Shown: positions 7,957 through 15,715 of the stretch, in pieces
How the letters are laid out: each line of letters starts with the position of its first letter
How positions within the stretch are numbered: position 1 is the first letter of the stretch
Origin: Klebsiella variicola
GTDB taxonomy: Bacteria; Pseudomonadota; Gammaproteobacteria; Enterobacterales; Enterobacteriaceae
Direction of reading: 5' to 3'
Length of the DNA stretch: 64,000 bases
Assembly: GCF_000828055.2 (NCBI RefSeq)
Contig: NZ_CP010523.2
Location: 5,146,001-5,210,000, forward strand
Program-made: the position numbers and the translations under genes
The notes under the pieces: generated by a model
Databases searched by the model: none
What the model saw: the letters and a program-made list of their open reading frames with translations, nothing else
Told to the model about the DNA's origin: nothing

Positions 7957-8904
7957 TCAGTCATAGGCATCAGGTAATGTCGCGCACAGCGTCGCCAGCG
8001 CCTCGGCAGGCATGGTCAGCAGAGTAATTAATGCCCGGGCAGCGGCTGACTGGCTTTTATGCGGCGGGTAAAGCACCGAGAAAGGCCGTGAACGTCCGGC
8101 GAACGCCGGAAGAACAGGAACCAGCTCCCCGCGCGCGATCGCCTCCTGCACAATAAACGCATAGCTCTGACAGATCCCCGCCCCCTGCAGGGCCAGCGAG
8201 ACCACCCCGAGCACATCATCGGAGACATGCAGAGATGACGTCGGTAGCCAGCTGATATCCTGGCCATCCTCACGAAATACCCATTCGGCGACTTTTCCCG
8301 TTGCCGGCATAATAAATGTCAGGCATGAATGATGGCGCAAATCGGCTATTTTACTCAGCGGTCTCGCTGTCGAGCGTAAATAGGCCGGCGAGGCCACCAG
8401 ACATAGCGCCGCATCCTCCAGCTTTTTTGCCACCAGGCCGCTGTCGGGTAAATGTCCCTGGCGCACCACCAGATCGAAGCCCTCAGCGATAATATCGACA
8501 TTACGGTTGGTAATATTCAGCTCAATCTGTACGTCGGGGTGCAACTGACGGTACAACGCCAGCCGGGCGGGCAAACGATAGTGTCCCCAGGTGGTGGGGG
8601 CGCTCAATTTAACGCGCCCGGATAACGCCCCTTTTTGCCCCTGCGTCTCCCGTTCGGCATTATCCAGCACCTCAAACGCCTGGCGGACCTGACTCAGATA
8701 GGCGCTTCCGGCCTCGGTCAGGCTGATCCGACGGGTGGAGCGGCGCAGCAGCTGGCACCCCAGACGCGTTTCAAGACGGGTGACGGCCCGGCTTAACACC
8801 GACGGCGTCGACGACAGCGCCACCGCGCCGGCGGTAAACGACCCGCGCTCGGCCACCGCCAGAAAGACTTCTACATCCGCAAGATAATCAAACCGCCGGG
8901 CCAT
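7957..8904 (-). CDS. LysR family transcriptional regulator
   Basis: The 315-residue protein has the LysR N-terminal winged helix-turn-helix (GSFTAGAVALSSTPSVLSRAV, within residues 21-45) and the C-terminal two-lobed effector-binding domain, with the RQGHLPDSGLVAKKL segment typical of the group active near oxidoreductase genes. The start at 8904 (MARRFDYL) has GGAG nine bases upstream. It is divergent from the exported yellow-family gene, with only 126 bases between them, so it most likely controls that gene and itself. The inducer is unknown. Confidence 0.85.
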   Translation of the reverse strand: MARRFDYLADVEVFLAVAERGSFTAGAVALSSTPSVLSRAVTRLETRLGCQLLRRSTRRISLTEAGSAYLSQVRQAFEVLDNAERETQGQKGALSGRVKLSAPTTWGHYRLPARLALYRQLHPDVQIELNITNRNVDIIAEGFDLVVRQGHLPDSGLVAKKLEDAALCLVASPAYLRSTARPLSKIADLRHHSCLTFIMPATGKVAEWVFREDGQDISWLPTSSLHVSDDVLGVVSLALQGAGICQSYAFIVQEAIARGELVPVLPAFAGRSRPFSVLYPPHKSQSAAARALITLLTMPAEALATLCATLPDAYD

Positions 8905-9030
8905 TTGGTTCTCCAGAGAACAAATGATTGTCATTCCAGGCATCTTATCTTCCCGAAGGGATTTAATAAAATCGTTTACCGAGGCTTAACCGGGCCATCT
9001 GCCCCTCTTTTTTACTGCTTTCTGGAGACC

Positions 9031-10200
9031 ATGATGCATCGTTTTTCACTCTTCGTTCTCGGCCTGCTGTCCCTGGGGCAGACCGCACTGGCGGCCGGGC
9101 CTGACGCCCCTGCCCATCTGGCGCTATGGCGCAGTTATACCGGGGTCACCTGGCAGCAGCGCGTCGATGCGCATTCCGTCAATGCGCCCATCGCAGGATT
9201 GCACTTTGACGCCGCCGGTCGGGCATTTGTTAGCACCCCACGTCTGATTTCGACCCAGGCGCCCGCCACGCTCAGCCTGCTCGATACCAAGTCCCTGAGC
9301 GGCCCGGCACGACTCACCGCCTTTCCGTCCACCGCGGCCAACAGCATCAGCGCCGATCCCCGCACGCACCTGCGCAATGTGCTGGGCTTTTACGTCGATA
9401 ACCGCAACGGCTGGCTATGGGCGTTAGATCAGGGCTTTGTCGCAGGGGAAAAGACGGCGCCGCCGGGGGCGCAAAAAATCATGATCTATGCGCTCAGCGA
9501 CGGTCATCTGGTGCAGCGTATTCCGCTCGACAGCGTCGCCGACCGGGAAGGAAGCTTCCTCAACGATATTGTGGTCGATGAGGCGCGCCGGGTGGCGTAT
9601 ATCGCCGACAGCGGCCTGCGCAGCGCGCCGGACAATCAGACCGGACTGATCGTCGCGGATGCTAACCGTGGGACGGTCCGCCGGGTACTGAACCAGCACC
9701 CGGCGTTGATGCCGGTTGCCGGTCTGCAGGTGGTTTCACATGGGGAAACGGTCTGGCCGGGCAACCCCATTATGCTTGGTATCAATGGTATTGCGCTGTC
9801 ACCGGACCAGGAAACCCTCTACTGGACGGTCACCACCGGTACCACGGCGCGGACCATCGCCACCGCCGCGCTGCGCGATCCCGCGATGAACGAACGCCAG
9901 CTCGCCGCGGCCATCCGTACCGCGGGTGAGGTCGGCGGGAATAGCGATGGGATCGTGGTCGATAAGCATGGCGCACTCTATATCACCGATGTGACCCATA
10001 ACGGTATTGTCCGTTATCGCCCGCAGAGCGGGCGGTTCACCCTGCTGGCCGCTGACGATCGCGTGTACTGGCCCGATACGCCGACTATCGGCCCGGATGG
10101 CGCGGTAATGTTCACCGCCAGCCATTTGAACCAACACTTCGCTCAGGCGGTAAAGCCGGGAGAAGAGAAATATACCATCTGGAAAGTGGTGCAACCCTGA
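9031..10200 (+). CDS. Exported yellow/major-royal-jelly-related protein
   Basis: This 389-residue protein starts with a signal peptide (about 21 residues, cleavage near ALA-AGP) and continues as a six-bladed propeller-type domain of the major royal jelly/yellow family. Diagnostic pieces are NDIVVDEARRVAYIADSG, INGIALSPDQETLYW and NSDGIVVDKHGALYITD. Databases often label such bacterial members L-dopachrome tautomerase-related, but enzymatic activity is unproven. ATG codons at 9031 and 9034 are both possible after CTGGAGACC; the extra upstream reading from 8905 overlaps the promoter. It is divergent from a LysR regulator and ends in a strong terminator. The protein should be periplasmic or secreted. 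Confidence 0.8.
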   Translation: MMHRFSLFVLGLLSLGQTALAAGPDAPAHLALWRSYTGVTWQQRVDAHSVNAPIAGLHFDAAGRAFVSTPRLISTQAPATLSLLDTKSLSGPARLTAFPSTAANSISADPRTHLRNVLGFYVDNRNGWLWALDQGFVAGEKTAPPGAQKIMIYALSDGHLVQRIPLDSVADREGSFLNDIVVDEARRVAYIADSGLRSAPDNQTGLIVADANRGTVRRVLNQHPALMPVAGLQVVSHGETVWPGNPIMLGINGIALSPDQETLYWTVTTGTTARTIATAALRDPAMNERQLAAAIRTAGEVGGNSDGIVVDKHGALYITDVTHNGIVRYRPQSGRFTLLAADDRVYWPDTPTIGPDGAVMFTASHLNQHFAQAVKPGEEKYTIWKVVQP

Positions 10201-10208
10201 TCCACACG

Positions 10209-10241
10209 GCAGGCAGGCCCGTTGGACCTGCCTGCGTTTTT
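10209..10241 (+). terminator. Terminator after yellow-family gene
   Basis: GCAGGCAGG (10209-10217) pairs with CCTGCCTGC (10227-10235), followed by GTTTTT. It overlaps the stop codon of the convergent bamK. Confidence 0.85.
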
Positions 10242-12663
10242 ACCAGGTTTTGCCAATATTAAACTGAAACTGTTCTGCTTTATCGCCATCATACTTTTTA
10301 AATGGCTCTGCCCAGGAGAAGACCAGTGGACCGAGGGGAGACATCCACTGCACGGCAATCCCCGCGGAGAGACGAATATGACCCGGATCGCCGTAATCAG
10401 GGATCCCTGCCGCCAGCGTCTGCGCGGTGTTCTGCCAGGATGTGCTCCAGACCGTCCCGGCATCAACAAACAGCGAGGTTCGCAAGCTATCGGCGTACTT
10501 ATCATTCACAAAGGGGGTTGGAATGATAAATTCGCTGTTCAGCACCGCCATGGCATTCCCGCCGACCGCATCAGATGAGGCGTCCAGCGGGCAGGCGCTA
10601 TAGCTGCTTTCGCTACCATTGCAGCGGTAATAGGCCGCTTTAGGCCCAATGGTGTTAGAAGAGAAGCCGCGCACTGACGACGAGCCGCCGGCGTAAAAGT
10701 TATCGTAGAACGGTACACTTTTGCCGTCTAACCCACCGGCATAGCCTGCACGCAAACGTTCCATCCAGACCCAGCGCTTATTCTCGCTCAGCGGCAGATA
10801 CTGGGCGGTGTCAAATGAGAGCTTGTAGTAGCTATTATCCGAACCGGGGAGGGTCACTTTACCGCTAAGACTGCTCTTGTTTCCCGCACGCGGGAAGAAG
10901 CCGCGATCGAGATCGTTATATCCCCATCCAAGACTCACAAAATAGTCGTTGGCGCTATATTTCGCGCCGCTGTCGCCATCTTTCGTCACCACGCTGGGCT
11001 CGATTCCCCGGGAGCTGAGGTAGCGCCAGGTCGTCAGCTCCGGATCCATATTGGTCAGGCGATTATGAACATAATCCAGTCCCAGGTTCAGGGAGTTATT
11101 TTCGCTAATGGGAAACCCCAGCGTACTGCCTAAGCCATAGCTCTGCTGGTTATAGCTCCCGGCATCCGCATCGGAAGCATCATAGCTGTTATAAAAAATC
11201 TTTCCGCCCAGGCTGATGCCATCGACGGTAAACCACGGGTTCGTCGCCCCCAGTTCAAGATAAGACTGGTAGCTGTTGCGCGTCCCGTTGAAGCTAACGC
11301 TATTACCCGTTCCCAGCCAGTTATCCTGAGTCACGCCAAGCTGATAGCTCACGCCGCTGTCCGTACCAAATCCCAGGCCCACGTTAAATGAGCCGGTGTT
11401 GCGCTCCTTCACCTTGTAGACCACATCGACCTGATCTGCCGTCCCACTGACCGGAACGATCTGCTGTTCAACGTTCTCAAAAAAACCCGTTCGGTCAAGA
11501 CGTACTTTCCCTTGTTCGACTTTTTCGTTGTTGAGCCACGCCCCTTCCATTTGGCGCATTTCACGACGCAGCACCGCGTCCCGGGAGGTGTCGTTACCGG
11601 AAAATCGGATCTGGCGTACCGAGTAGCGGCGGCCCGCGTTGACCTGAATATGCAGCGCCACGCGGTGATGCGCATCATCGATTTCCGGCGTGGTCGTCAC
11701 CTGCGGCCAGGCATAACCATACTTACCGAAACGCTTTTTGATCTCATTTTCAACTGTGGTGACTTGCGCCCCGCTGTACCATGCCCCCGCCAGCGGCTGG
11801 GCAAGGGCCTCGATCTCTGGGCCATGCTGCGCCAGGTCGCCTGTCACCTGAGTTCGGTCGACCCGATAACGTTCGCCTTCATTGAGGGCGATAGTGATAT
11901 ACAGGGATTTTTTATCTGGCGTCATACTGACCTGCGTGGACTCGATAGCAAAGCGCGCATAGCCGCGATCGAGATAAAAACTGCGCAGCGTTTCCAGATC
12001 GGCTTCCAGCTTCTGCTTCTGGTATTTTTTATCGGCTACCACGTTCCACCACGGCACATTATCGCGTAGCTGAAGCTGGTCCAGGAGCGTCTCTTCCCGA
12101 AACGCCTGATTACCGATAATGTTTATTTGTGCGATTTTCGCCGAGATGCCTTCCTGAAAGACGAACGTTAAGTCAACGCGATTACGCGGTAACGGGGTCA
12201 CCACCGCGTGAACCTGCGCACTGTATTTCCCCGCACTGTAATAGAAATCCTGTAACCCTTTTTCTATTTCGCTAAGCGAATTTCTGTCCAGTGCGCTACC
12301 TGCAGAAATACCGGACGCGGTGAGATTTTCCTTTAGCGCATCATCCTTCACTGACTTATTCCCGGAAAAACTGACGCTGGCAATAGTGGGCCGTTCCTTA
12401 ACCTGCACCACCAGCGTTTTCCCATCGCGCAGGATCTGGACATTCTCGAAATTGCCGCTCGCATACAGCGCGCGCACAGCCTCGCTGACATCTTCTGGCG
12501 TCACCGCATCTCCCGCGTGCAATGGCATACTTAATAGCGCTGCCCCGACGGTCACGCGCTGTAGCCCTTCAAAACGGATATCATCAACTTGATATGATGT
12601 TGCGGCATATAACGTTAAAGGGGCGATCAATAATCCGCTGATGATATGAGTCTTTTTTAACAT
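10240..12663 (-). CDS. bamK: BamK, BamA-type Omp85 outer membrane assembly factor
   Basis: This 807-residue Omp85 protein has a 20-residue signal peptide, five POTRA domains (about residues 22-420) and a C-terminal 16-strand barrel ending in ...FNIGKTW. The conserved VRGF motif of barrel loop 6 is present ([10 protein letters not shown]). A BamA paralogue of this kind has been described in Klebsiella as BamK; the essential bamA lies elsewhere next to rseP and skp, and these neighbours are absent here. An unusual extracellular loop after VRGF carries a cysteine pair (YYRCNG...YSACPL). The gene stands alone, with a 626-base upstream region holding a terminator and a small ORF. The ribosome site is weak. 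Confidence 0.85.
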   Translation of the reverse strand: MLKKTHIISGLLIAPLTLYAATSYQVDDIRFEGLQRVTVGAALLSMPLHAGDAVTPEDVSEAVRALYASGNFENVQILRDGKTLVVQVKERPTIASVSFSGNKSVKDDALKENLTASGISAGSALDRNSLSEIEKGLQDFYYSAGKYSAQVHAVVTPLPRNRVDLTFVFQEGISAKIAQINIIGNQAFREETLLDQLQLRDNVPWWNVVADKKYQKQKLEADLETLRSFYLDRGYARFAIESTQVSMTPDKKSLYITIALNEGERYRVDRTQVTGDLAQHGPEIEALAQPLAGAWYSGAQVTTVENEIKKRFGKYGYAWPQVTTTPEIDDAHHRVALHIQVNAGRRYSVRQIRFSGNDTSRDAVLRREMRQMEGAWLNNEKVEQGKVRLDRTGFFENVEQQIVPVSGTADQVDVVYKVKERNTGSFNVGLGFGTDSGVSYQLGVTQDNWLGTGNSVSFNGTRNSYQSYLELGATNPWFTVDGISLGGKIFYNSYDASDADAGSYNQQSYGLGSTLGFPISENNSLNLGLDYVHNRLTNMDPELTTWRYLSSRGIEPSVVTKDGDSGAKYSANDYFVSLGWGYNDLDRGFFPRAGNKSSLSGKVTLPGSDNSYYKLSFDTAQYLPLSENKRWVWMERLRAGYAGGLDGKSVPFYDNFYAGGSSSVRGFSSNTIGPKAAYYRCNGSESSYSACPLDASSDAVGGNAMAVLNSEFIIPTPFVNDKYADSLRTSLFVDAGTVWSTSWQNTAQTLAAGIPDYGDPGHIRLSAGIAVQWMSPLGPLVFSWAEPFKKYDGDKAEQFQFNIGKTW

Positions 12664-12851
12664 GAATGTGTCGTCTACGAGATAATGAGCAATAGCAGTA
12701 TTCTGCTGGCGTTGAGCTTATTTGTTCAGGATGCATCTCTAAAATGTGCGACAGAAAATAACCTGAGCGAGGCGCAGAATTACATGCAATTATGGCGATA
12801 AAATGGAGAAAAAAAGGATGTTAAATCATCTTTAAAAATATATTTAATGAT

Positions 12852-12880
12852 GGAACTTTTGCTGAACGCCGTGGTTCTAA
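12852..12880 (+). promoter_or_regulatory. SigmaE-like promoter
   Basis: GGAACTT (12852-12858) is the exact sigmaE -35 motif, followed after 17 bases by TCTAA (12876-12880), close to the sigmaE -10. It points away from bamK toward the tannase-family gene. It would start an RNA near 12887 that meets a T7 run at 12920-12926. Confidence 0.4.
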
Positions 12881-12925
12881 TGGCCAACACCAGGGCTATA
12901 TTTAGATTTACCTGAACGTTTTTTT

Positions 12926-12962
12926 ATTAAAAAAGCCCCCTTTCTTGTTAATGAAAAGGGGG
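12926..12962 (-). terminator. Intrinsic terminator on minus strand upstream of bamK
   Basis: Read on the minus strand, CCCCCTTTTC and GAAAGGGGG form a stem with an 8-base loop followed by CTTTTTT. No annotated gene lies immediately upstream on this strand, so it must end a short transcript or act as an attenuator in a long bamK leader. Confidence 0.7.
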
Positions 12963-13073
12963 AAAATTCTCGTTAGGAATGATGCTCTCTGGGATCACCA
13001 GGAACAGGGAGAAAAATATCCTGAAACCCAGCAGATATAATGAAGAGAAATTGAATAAATTATGCAACTGATA

Positions 13074-13127
13074 TCACAACATTCTACCCCGTATACACTG
13101 CCAAAGGCCGTTAACGAACATCTCCAT
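13074..13127 (-). CDS. Candidate 17-residue leader peptide or small protein
   Basis: The ORF MEMFVNGLWQCIRGRML has GAGGAAA six bases before its ATG. A promoter-like pair TTGATG-N17-TACTGT lies just upstream on the minus strand (about 13144-13172). Codons ATA, CGG and AGA, all rare in enteric bacteria, occur close together near the end. About 110 bases after the stop comes an intrinsic terminator, then bamK. This may be a leader-attenuator unit, a separate small protein, or chance. Confidence 0.3.
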   Translation of the reverse strand: MEMFVNGLWQCIRGRML

Positions 13128-13289
13128 ATTTTCCTCAAAATAGCAGAATACAGTAGGGTCGCCTTATCAAGGCATCAAGGAAAGTCTATCGTTATCTACA
13201 ATAGCCAAGCAGTGGCGCCTCGCCAGGGAAGGTGAGGCATAGGCTTCGCCATCCTGCCGCCTCCCATCATTAGCAACAGGGAACTGCGT

Positions 13290-15050
13290 ATGACACGCTT
13301 ACTCAAGACGATCTTACCCGTCATCCTCTGCACCCTCTTTGGGTTATCGTTCGCTTCACCCACGCAGGCTGCCGCCAGTCTGCCGATGGTTCTCCCCGCG
13401 CTAACATGCGATGCGCTGAGCGCGACCGACTTCAGCGCCGCCGTTGGCGCAAAGGTCACTATCAACCACACTGAAATGCAAACCTCCGCGCAGGGAAGCT
13501 GGTGCAAGGTGAGCGCCACTATCGCCCCCCAGATTGGCGTGCAGATTGCCCTGCCGACCCAACGCTGGAGTCAACGTTTCTTGCAGGTCGGCTGCGGCGG
13601 ACTGTGCGGGAGTATTAACCTGAGTCTGTCGAATGCCAGCGGCTGCCTGCCGGCAATGAACGGCGAGTTTGTGGTGGCAGCAACCGATATGGGGCACCAT
13701 GGCAGTATGATGGATGCTTCATGGGCCGAGGATCCGCAAAAGCGCATCGATTTTGCCTGGCGCGCCAACCACCTGACCGCCGTGCTGACCAAAGCGGTGA
13801 TTCAGACGCTTTACCGCCAGCAACCAAAGTACGCGTACTTTATGGGCTGCTCAGACGGCGGTCGCGAAGCATTGATGGAAGCACAGCGCTTTCCGCAAGA
13901 TTTTGACGGTATCAGCGCTGGCGCGCCTGCGGCCTTTTTCCAGTTTCAGAATTCCTTCTTCCACGGCTGGAATGTGGCCGCCAATCAGCGTCCGGACGGT
14001 ACCGCTATCCTGCTGAAAGATCGCCTTCCTCTGATTCACCAGGCCGTGCTGGCTCACTGCCCGACGCTTTCCGGCGTGCAGGATGGTATCCTGCAAAATC
14101 CGTATGCCTGTCAGTTCTCTGAGTCATGGCTCCCCCGCTGTCCTGCCGATGCTCAGGACCGTTCTACCTGCCTGACGCAGGAAGAGATCGAGGTGGTGAA
14201 AAAACTCTACCGCGGCGCTTACGACAGCCACGGCGCCCAGTTTGTCGCTGGCGGTCTGCCGCTGGGCTCCGAGCTACGCTGGCCGGTGCCCGAGACCCCG
14301 ACCGGCCACTCGATGTCGGAAATGATGGTACTGCCGGCTCTGCAATCCGTGCTCCTGCCGGGAGGAAAACAGAAGATCCAATCGATGCGGGATTTCCCAC
14401 TGAACCAGCAGAATTTTGACGCCGTCGCTCAACTGGCACCGCTCTATAACGCGGCAAATACCAATCTTCATGCCTATCAACAGCGCGGCGGCAAGCTTAT
14501 CCTGTGGCACGGTCTGGCCGATGACTCCGTCAGCCCAGCCTTTTCTATCGCCTATTACCGCGGCGTAGAAGCAGAGATGGGCCATGCCGCAACGGATACC
14601 TTCCTGCGGTTATTCCTGCTGCCTGGGGTAGCCCATTGCGGTAATGGCGAAGGTTACGATCAAATTGATCTCCTTACCCCGCTGATGCGCTGGACCGAGG
14701 AAGGCATCGCGCCGCAAGAGATCATGGCCGGAAAACGGGCGCCAACCGCCACCAGCCTGCCGCCGATGACAGAAAAACCAGATGCCCAAACGCAGTTTCA
14801 CGGCGTGCAGAAAGTCAGTCAGCCTTTCGCTGACGCCGCCCCAGCCGTTATCGCGACTCGCCCGGCGTACCCCTTTCCGGCCATTGCCCGTTATAACGGG
14901 CACGGCGACGTGAATGACGGCGAAAATTATCATGCAGAGCAATCAACCGCGTTTGGTCATCTGCAGCTGGCAAAACCCGCCAGCGACTATATTGGCCCTG
15001 ATAATCAAAAAAATTATCAGGTTCGCCACGGCGAACTCACTGTTCAATAA
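13290..15050 (+). CDS. Tannase/feruloyl esterase family hydrolase, exported
   Basis: The 586-residue alpha/beta hydrolase has a signal peptide (cleavage likely near TQAAA, residues 25-29). The catalytic triad of the tannase family is recognisable as a CS-D-HC arrangement: C187-S188 in GCSDGG, D411 in HGLADDSVSP, and H449-C450 in GVAHCGNG, where the two cysteines next to Ser and His form the family's disulfide. The family cleaves esters of gallic, ferulic and related aromatic acids from plant material. The tail after residue 500 is long and unassigned. It is followed by an AraC-type gene and lies downstream of an unusual intergenic region. The exact substrate cannot be told from sequence. Confidence 0.85.
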   Translation: MTRLLKTILPVILCTLFGLSFASPTQAAASLPMVLPALTCDALSATDFSAAVGAKVTINHTEMQTSAQGSWCKVSATIAPQIGVQIALPTQRWSQRFLQVGCGGLCGSINLSLSNASGCLPAMNGEFVVAATDMGHHGSMMDASWAEDPQKRIDFAWRANHLTAVLTKAVIQTLYRQQPKYAYFMGCSDGGREALMEAQRFPQDFDGISAGAPAAFFQFQNSFFHGWNVAANQRPDGTAILLKDRLPLIHQAVLAHCPTLSGVQDGILQNPYACQFSESWLPRCPADAQDRSTCLTQEEIEVVKKLYRGAYDSHGAQFVAGGLPLGSELRWPVPETPTGHSMSEMMVLPALQSVLLPGGKQKIQSMRDFPLNQQNFDAVAQLAPLYNAANTNLHAYQQRGGKLILWHGLADDSVSPAFSIAYYRGVEAEMGHAATDTFLRLFLLPGVAHCGNGEGYDQIDLLTPLMRWTEEGIAPQEIMAGKRAPTATSLPPMTEKPDAQTQFHGVQKVSQPFADAAPAVIATRPAYPFPAIARYNGHGDVNDGENYHAEQSTAFGHLQLAKPASDYIGPDNQKNYQVRHGELTVQ

Positions 15051-15057
15051 ACCCCAA

Positions 15058-15076
15058 GGCTCCTCGCTGAGGAGCC
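15058..15076 (+). promoter_or_regulatory. Hairpin masking the ribosome site of the AraC-type gene
   Basis: GGCTCCTC (15058-15065) pairs perfectly with GAGGAGCC (15069-15076) over a 3-base loop. The right arm contains the GAGGAG ribosome site of the gene starting at 15084. It lacks a T run, so it is more likely a translation-control or weak processing structure than a terminator. Confidence 0.5.
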
Positions 15077-15083
15077 ATTCGTT

Positions 15084-15452
15084 ATGGGATTAGCCGCAAT
15101 CATGCGTAGCAAAACGCTCCAGCAATCGGTATTAAACGACCTGCTCTTGTGGATCGATAATAATCTGGATAAGAAACTGACCGTCGACGATCTGAGCGAT
15201 ATCTCTGGTTATTCCCCCTGGCATTTATTTCGACTCTTCCGCCATTATTTTGATCGTTCGCCCATGGAATATATCCGCCAGCAGCGCATGTCGCTGTGTT
15301 GCCGTTTATTGCTGACGACGCCTGGTTACCGAATCGTCGATATTTGTATGATGGTCGGTTATGACGATCTCAGTGCGTTTAATCGTACCTTCAAAAAATA
15401 TTATGCGCTCACACCCACTCAGTATCGCTATCAGATCACGCGGCAAAAATAA
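15084..15452 (+). CDS. One-domain AraC family regulator (MarA/SoxS-like)
   Basis: This 122-residue protein consists almost only of the AraC double helix-turn-helix domain (WIDNNLDKKLTVDDLSDISG through PTQYRYQ), without a ligand-binding domain, as in SoxS, MarA, RamA and RarA. It is clearly different from those named proteins, so no symbol is given. GAGGAG sits nine bases before ATG 15084 but within a perfect hairpin; an alternative ATG at 15102 has no visible ribosome site. It lies 33 bases after the tannase-family gene and probably shares its transcript. Proteins of this class are usually controlled by their amount, which fits translational control here. Confidence 0.8.
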   Translation: MGLAAIMRSKTLQQSVLNDLLLWIDNNLDKKLTVDDLSDISGYSPWHLFRLFRHYFDRSPMEYIRQQRMSLCCRLLLTTPGYRIVDICMMVGYDDLSAFNRTFKKYYALTPTQYRYQITRQK

Positions 15453-15456
15453 GGAG

Positions 15457-15500
15457 GTCCCCCTCCTCCGCATCGCTGCGGTTGGGAATGGAAGGGGGAC
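15457..15500 (+). terminator. Nested hairpin after AraC-type gene
   Basis: GTCCCCCT (15457-15464) can pair with AGGGGGAC (15493-15500), enclosing the small hairpin CCGCA/TGCGG (15468-15481). No strong T run follows; termination is a guess. Confidence 0.35.
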
Positions 15501-15666
15501 AGGGGATATTACAGAAGGGAAATAGCAGGATGCTATTATCGAACCCGGTCGGGATCAACGACCTTGCGCGACGGAAATCAGTATAAAAGGATATGTTGAG
15601 CTAATAATGTAGAGGGCGTGAAGATTTTGTCACGATTTATAACCGCCTCCTCCGCTCTCATCTGAA

Positions 15667-15698
15667 ATAAAAAAACCGGGTCGCGCTGCACCCGGTTT
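15667..15698 (-). terminator. Terminator of TonB-dependent receptor gene
   Basis: On the minus strand AAACCGGGT and ACCCGGTTT form a 9-bp stem followed by TTTT, directly after the receptor stop codon. Confidence 0.8.
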
Positions 15699-15715
15699 AC
15701 TCCTCATCAGCATCA

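Larger units (their letters stand above)
12664..13289. other. bamK-tannase intergenic region
   Basis: The region is AT-rich. It holds a sigmaE-like promoter on the plus strand (12852-12880), a minus-strand terminator (12926-12962) and a 17-codon ORF with a good ribosome site on the minus strand (13074-13127), each described separately. The 160 bases before the tannase-family gene show nothing further that I can name. Confidence 0.5.
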
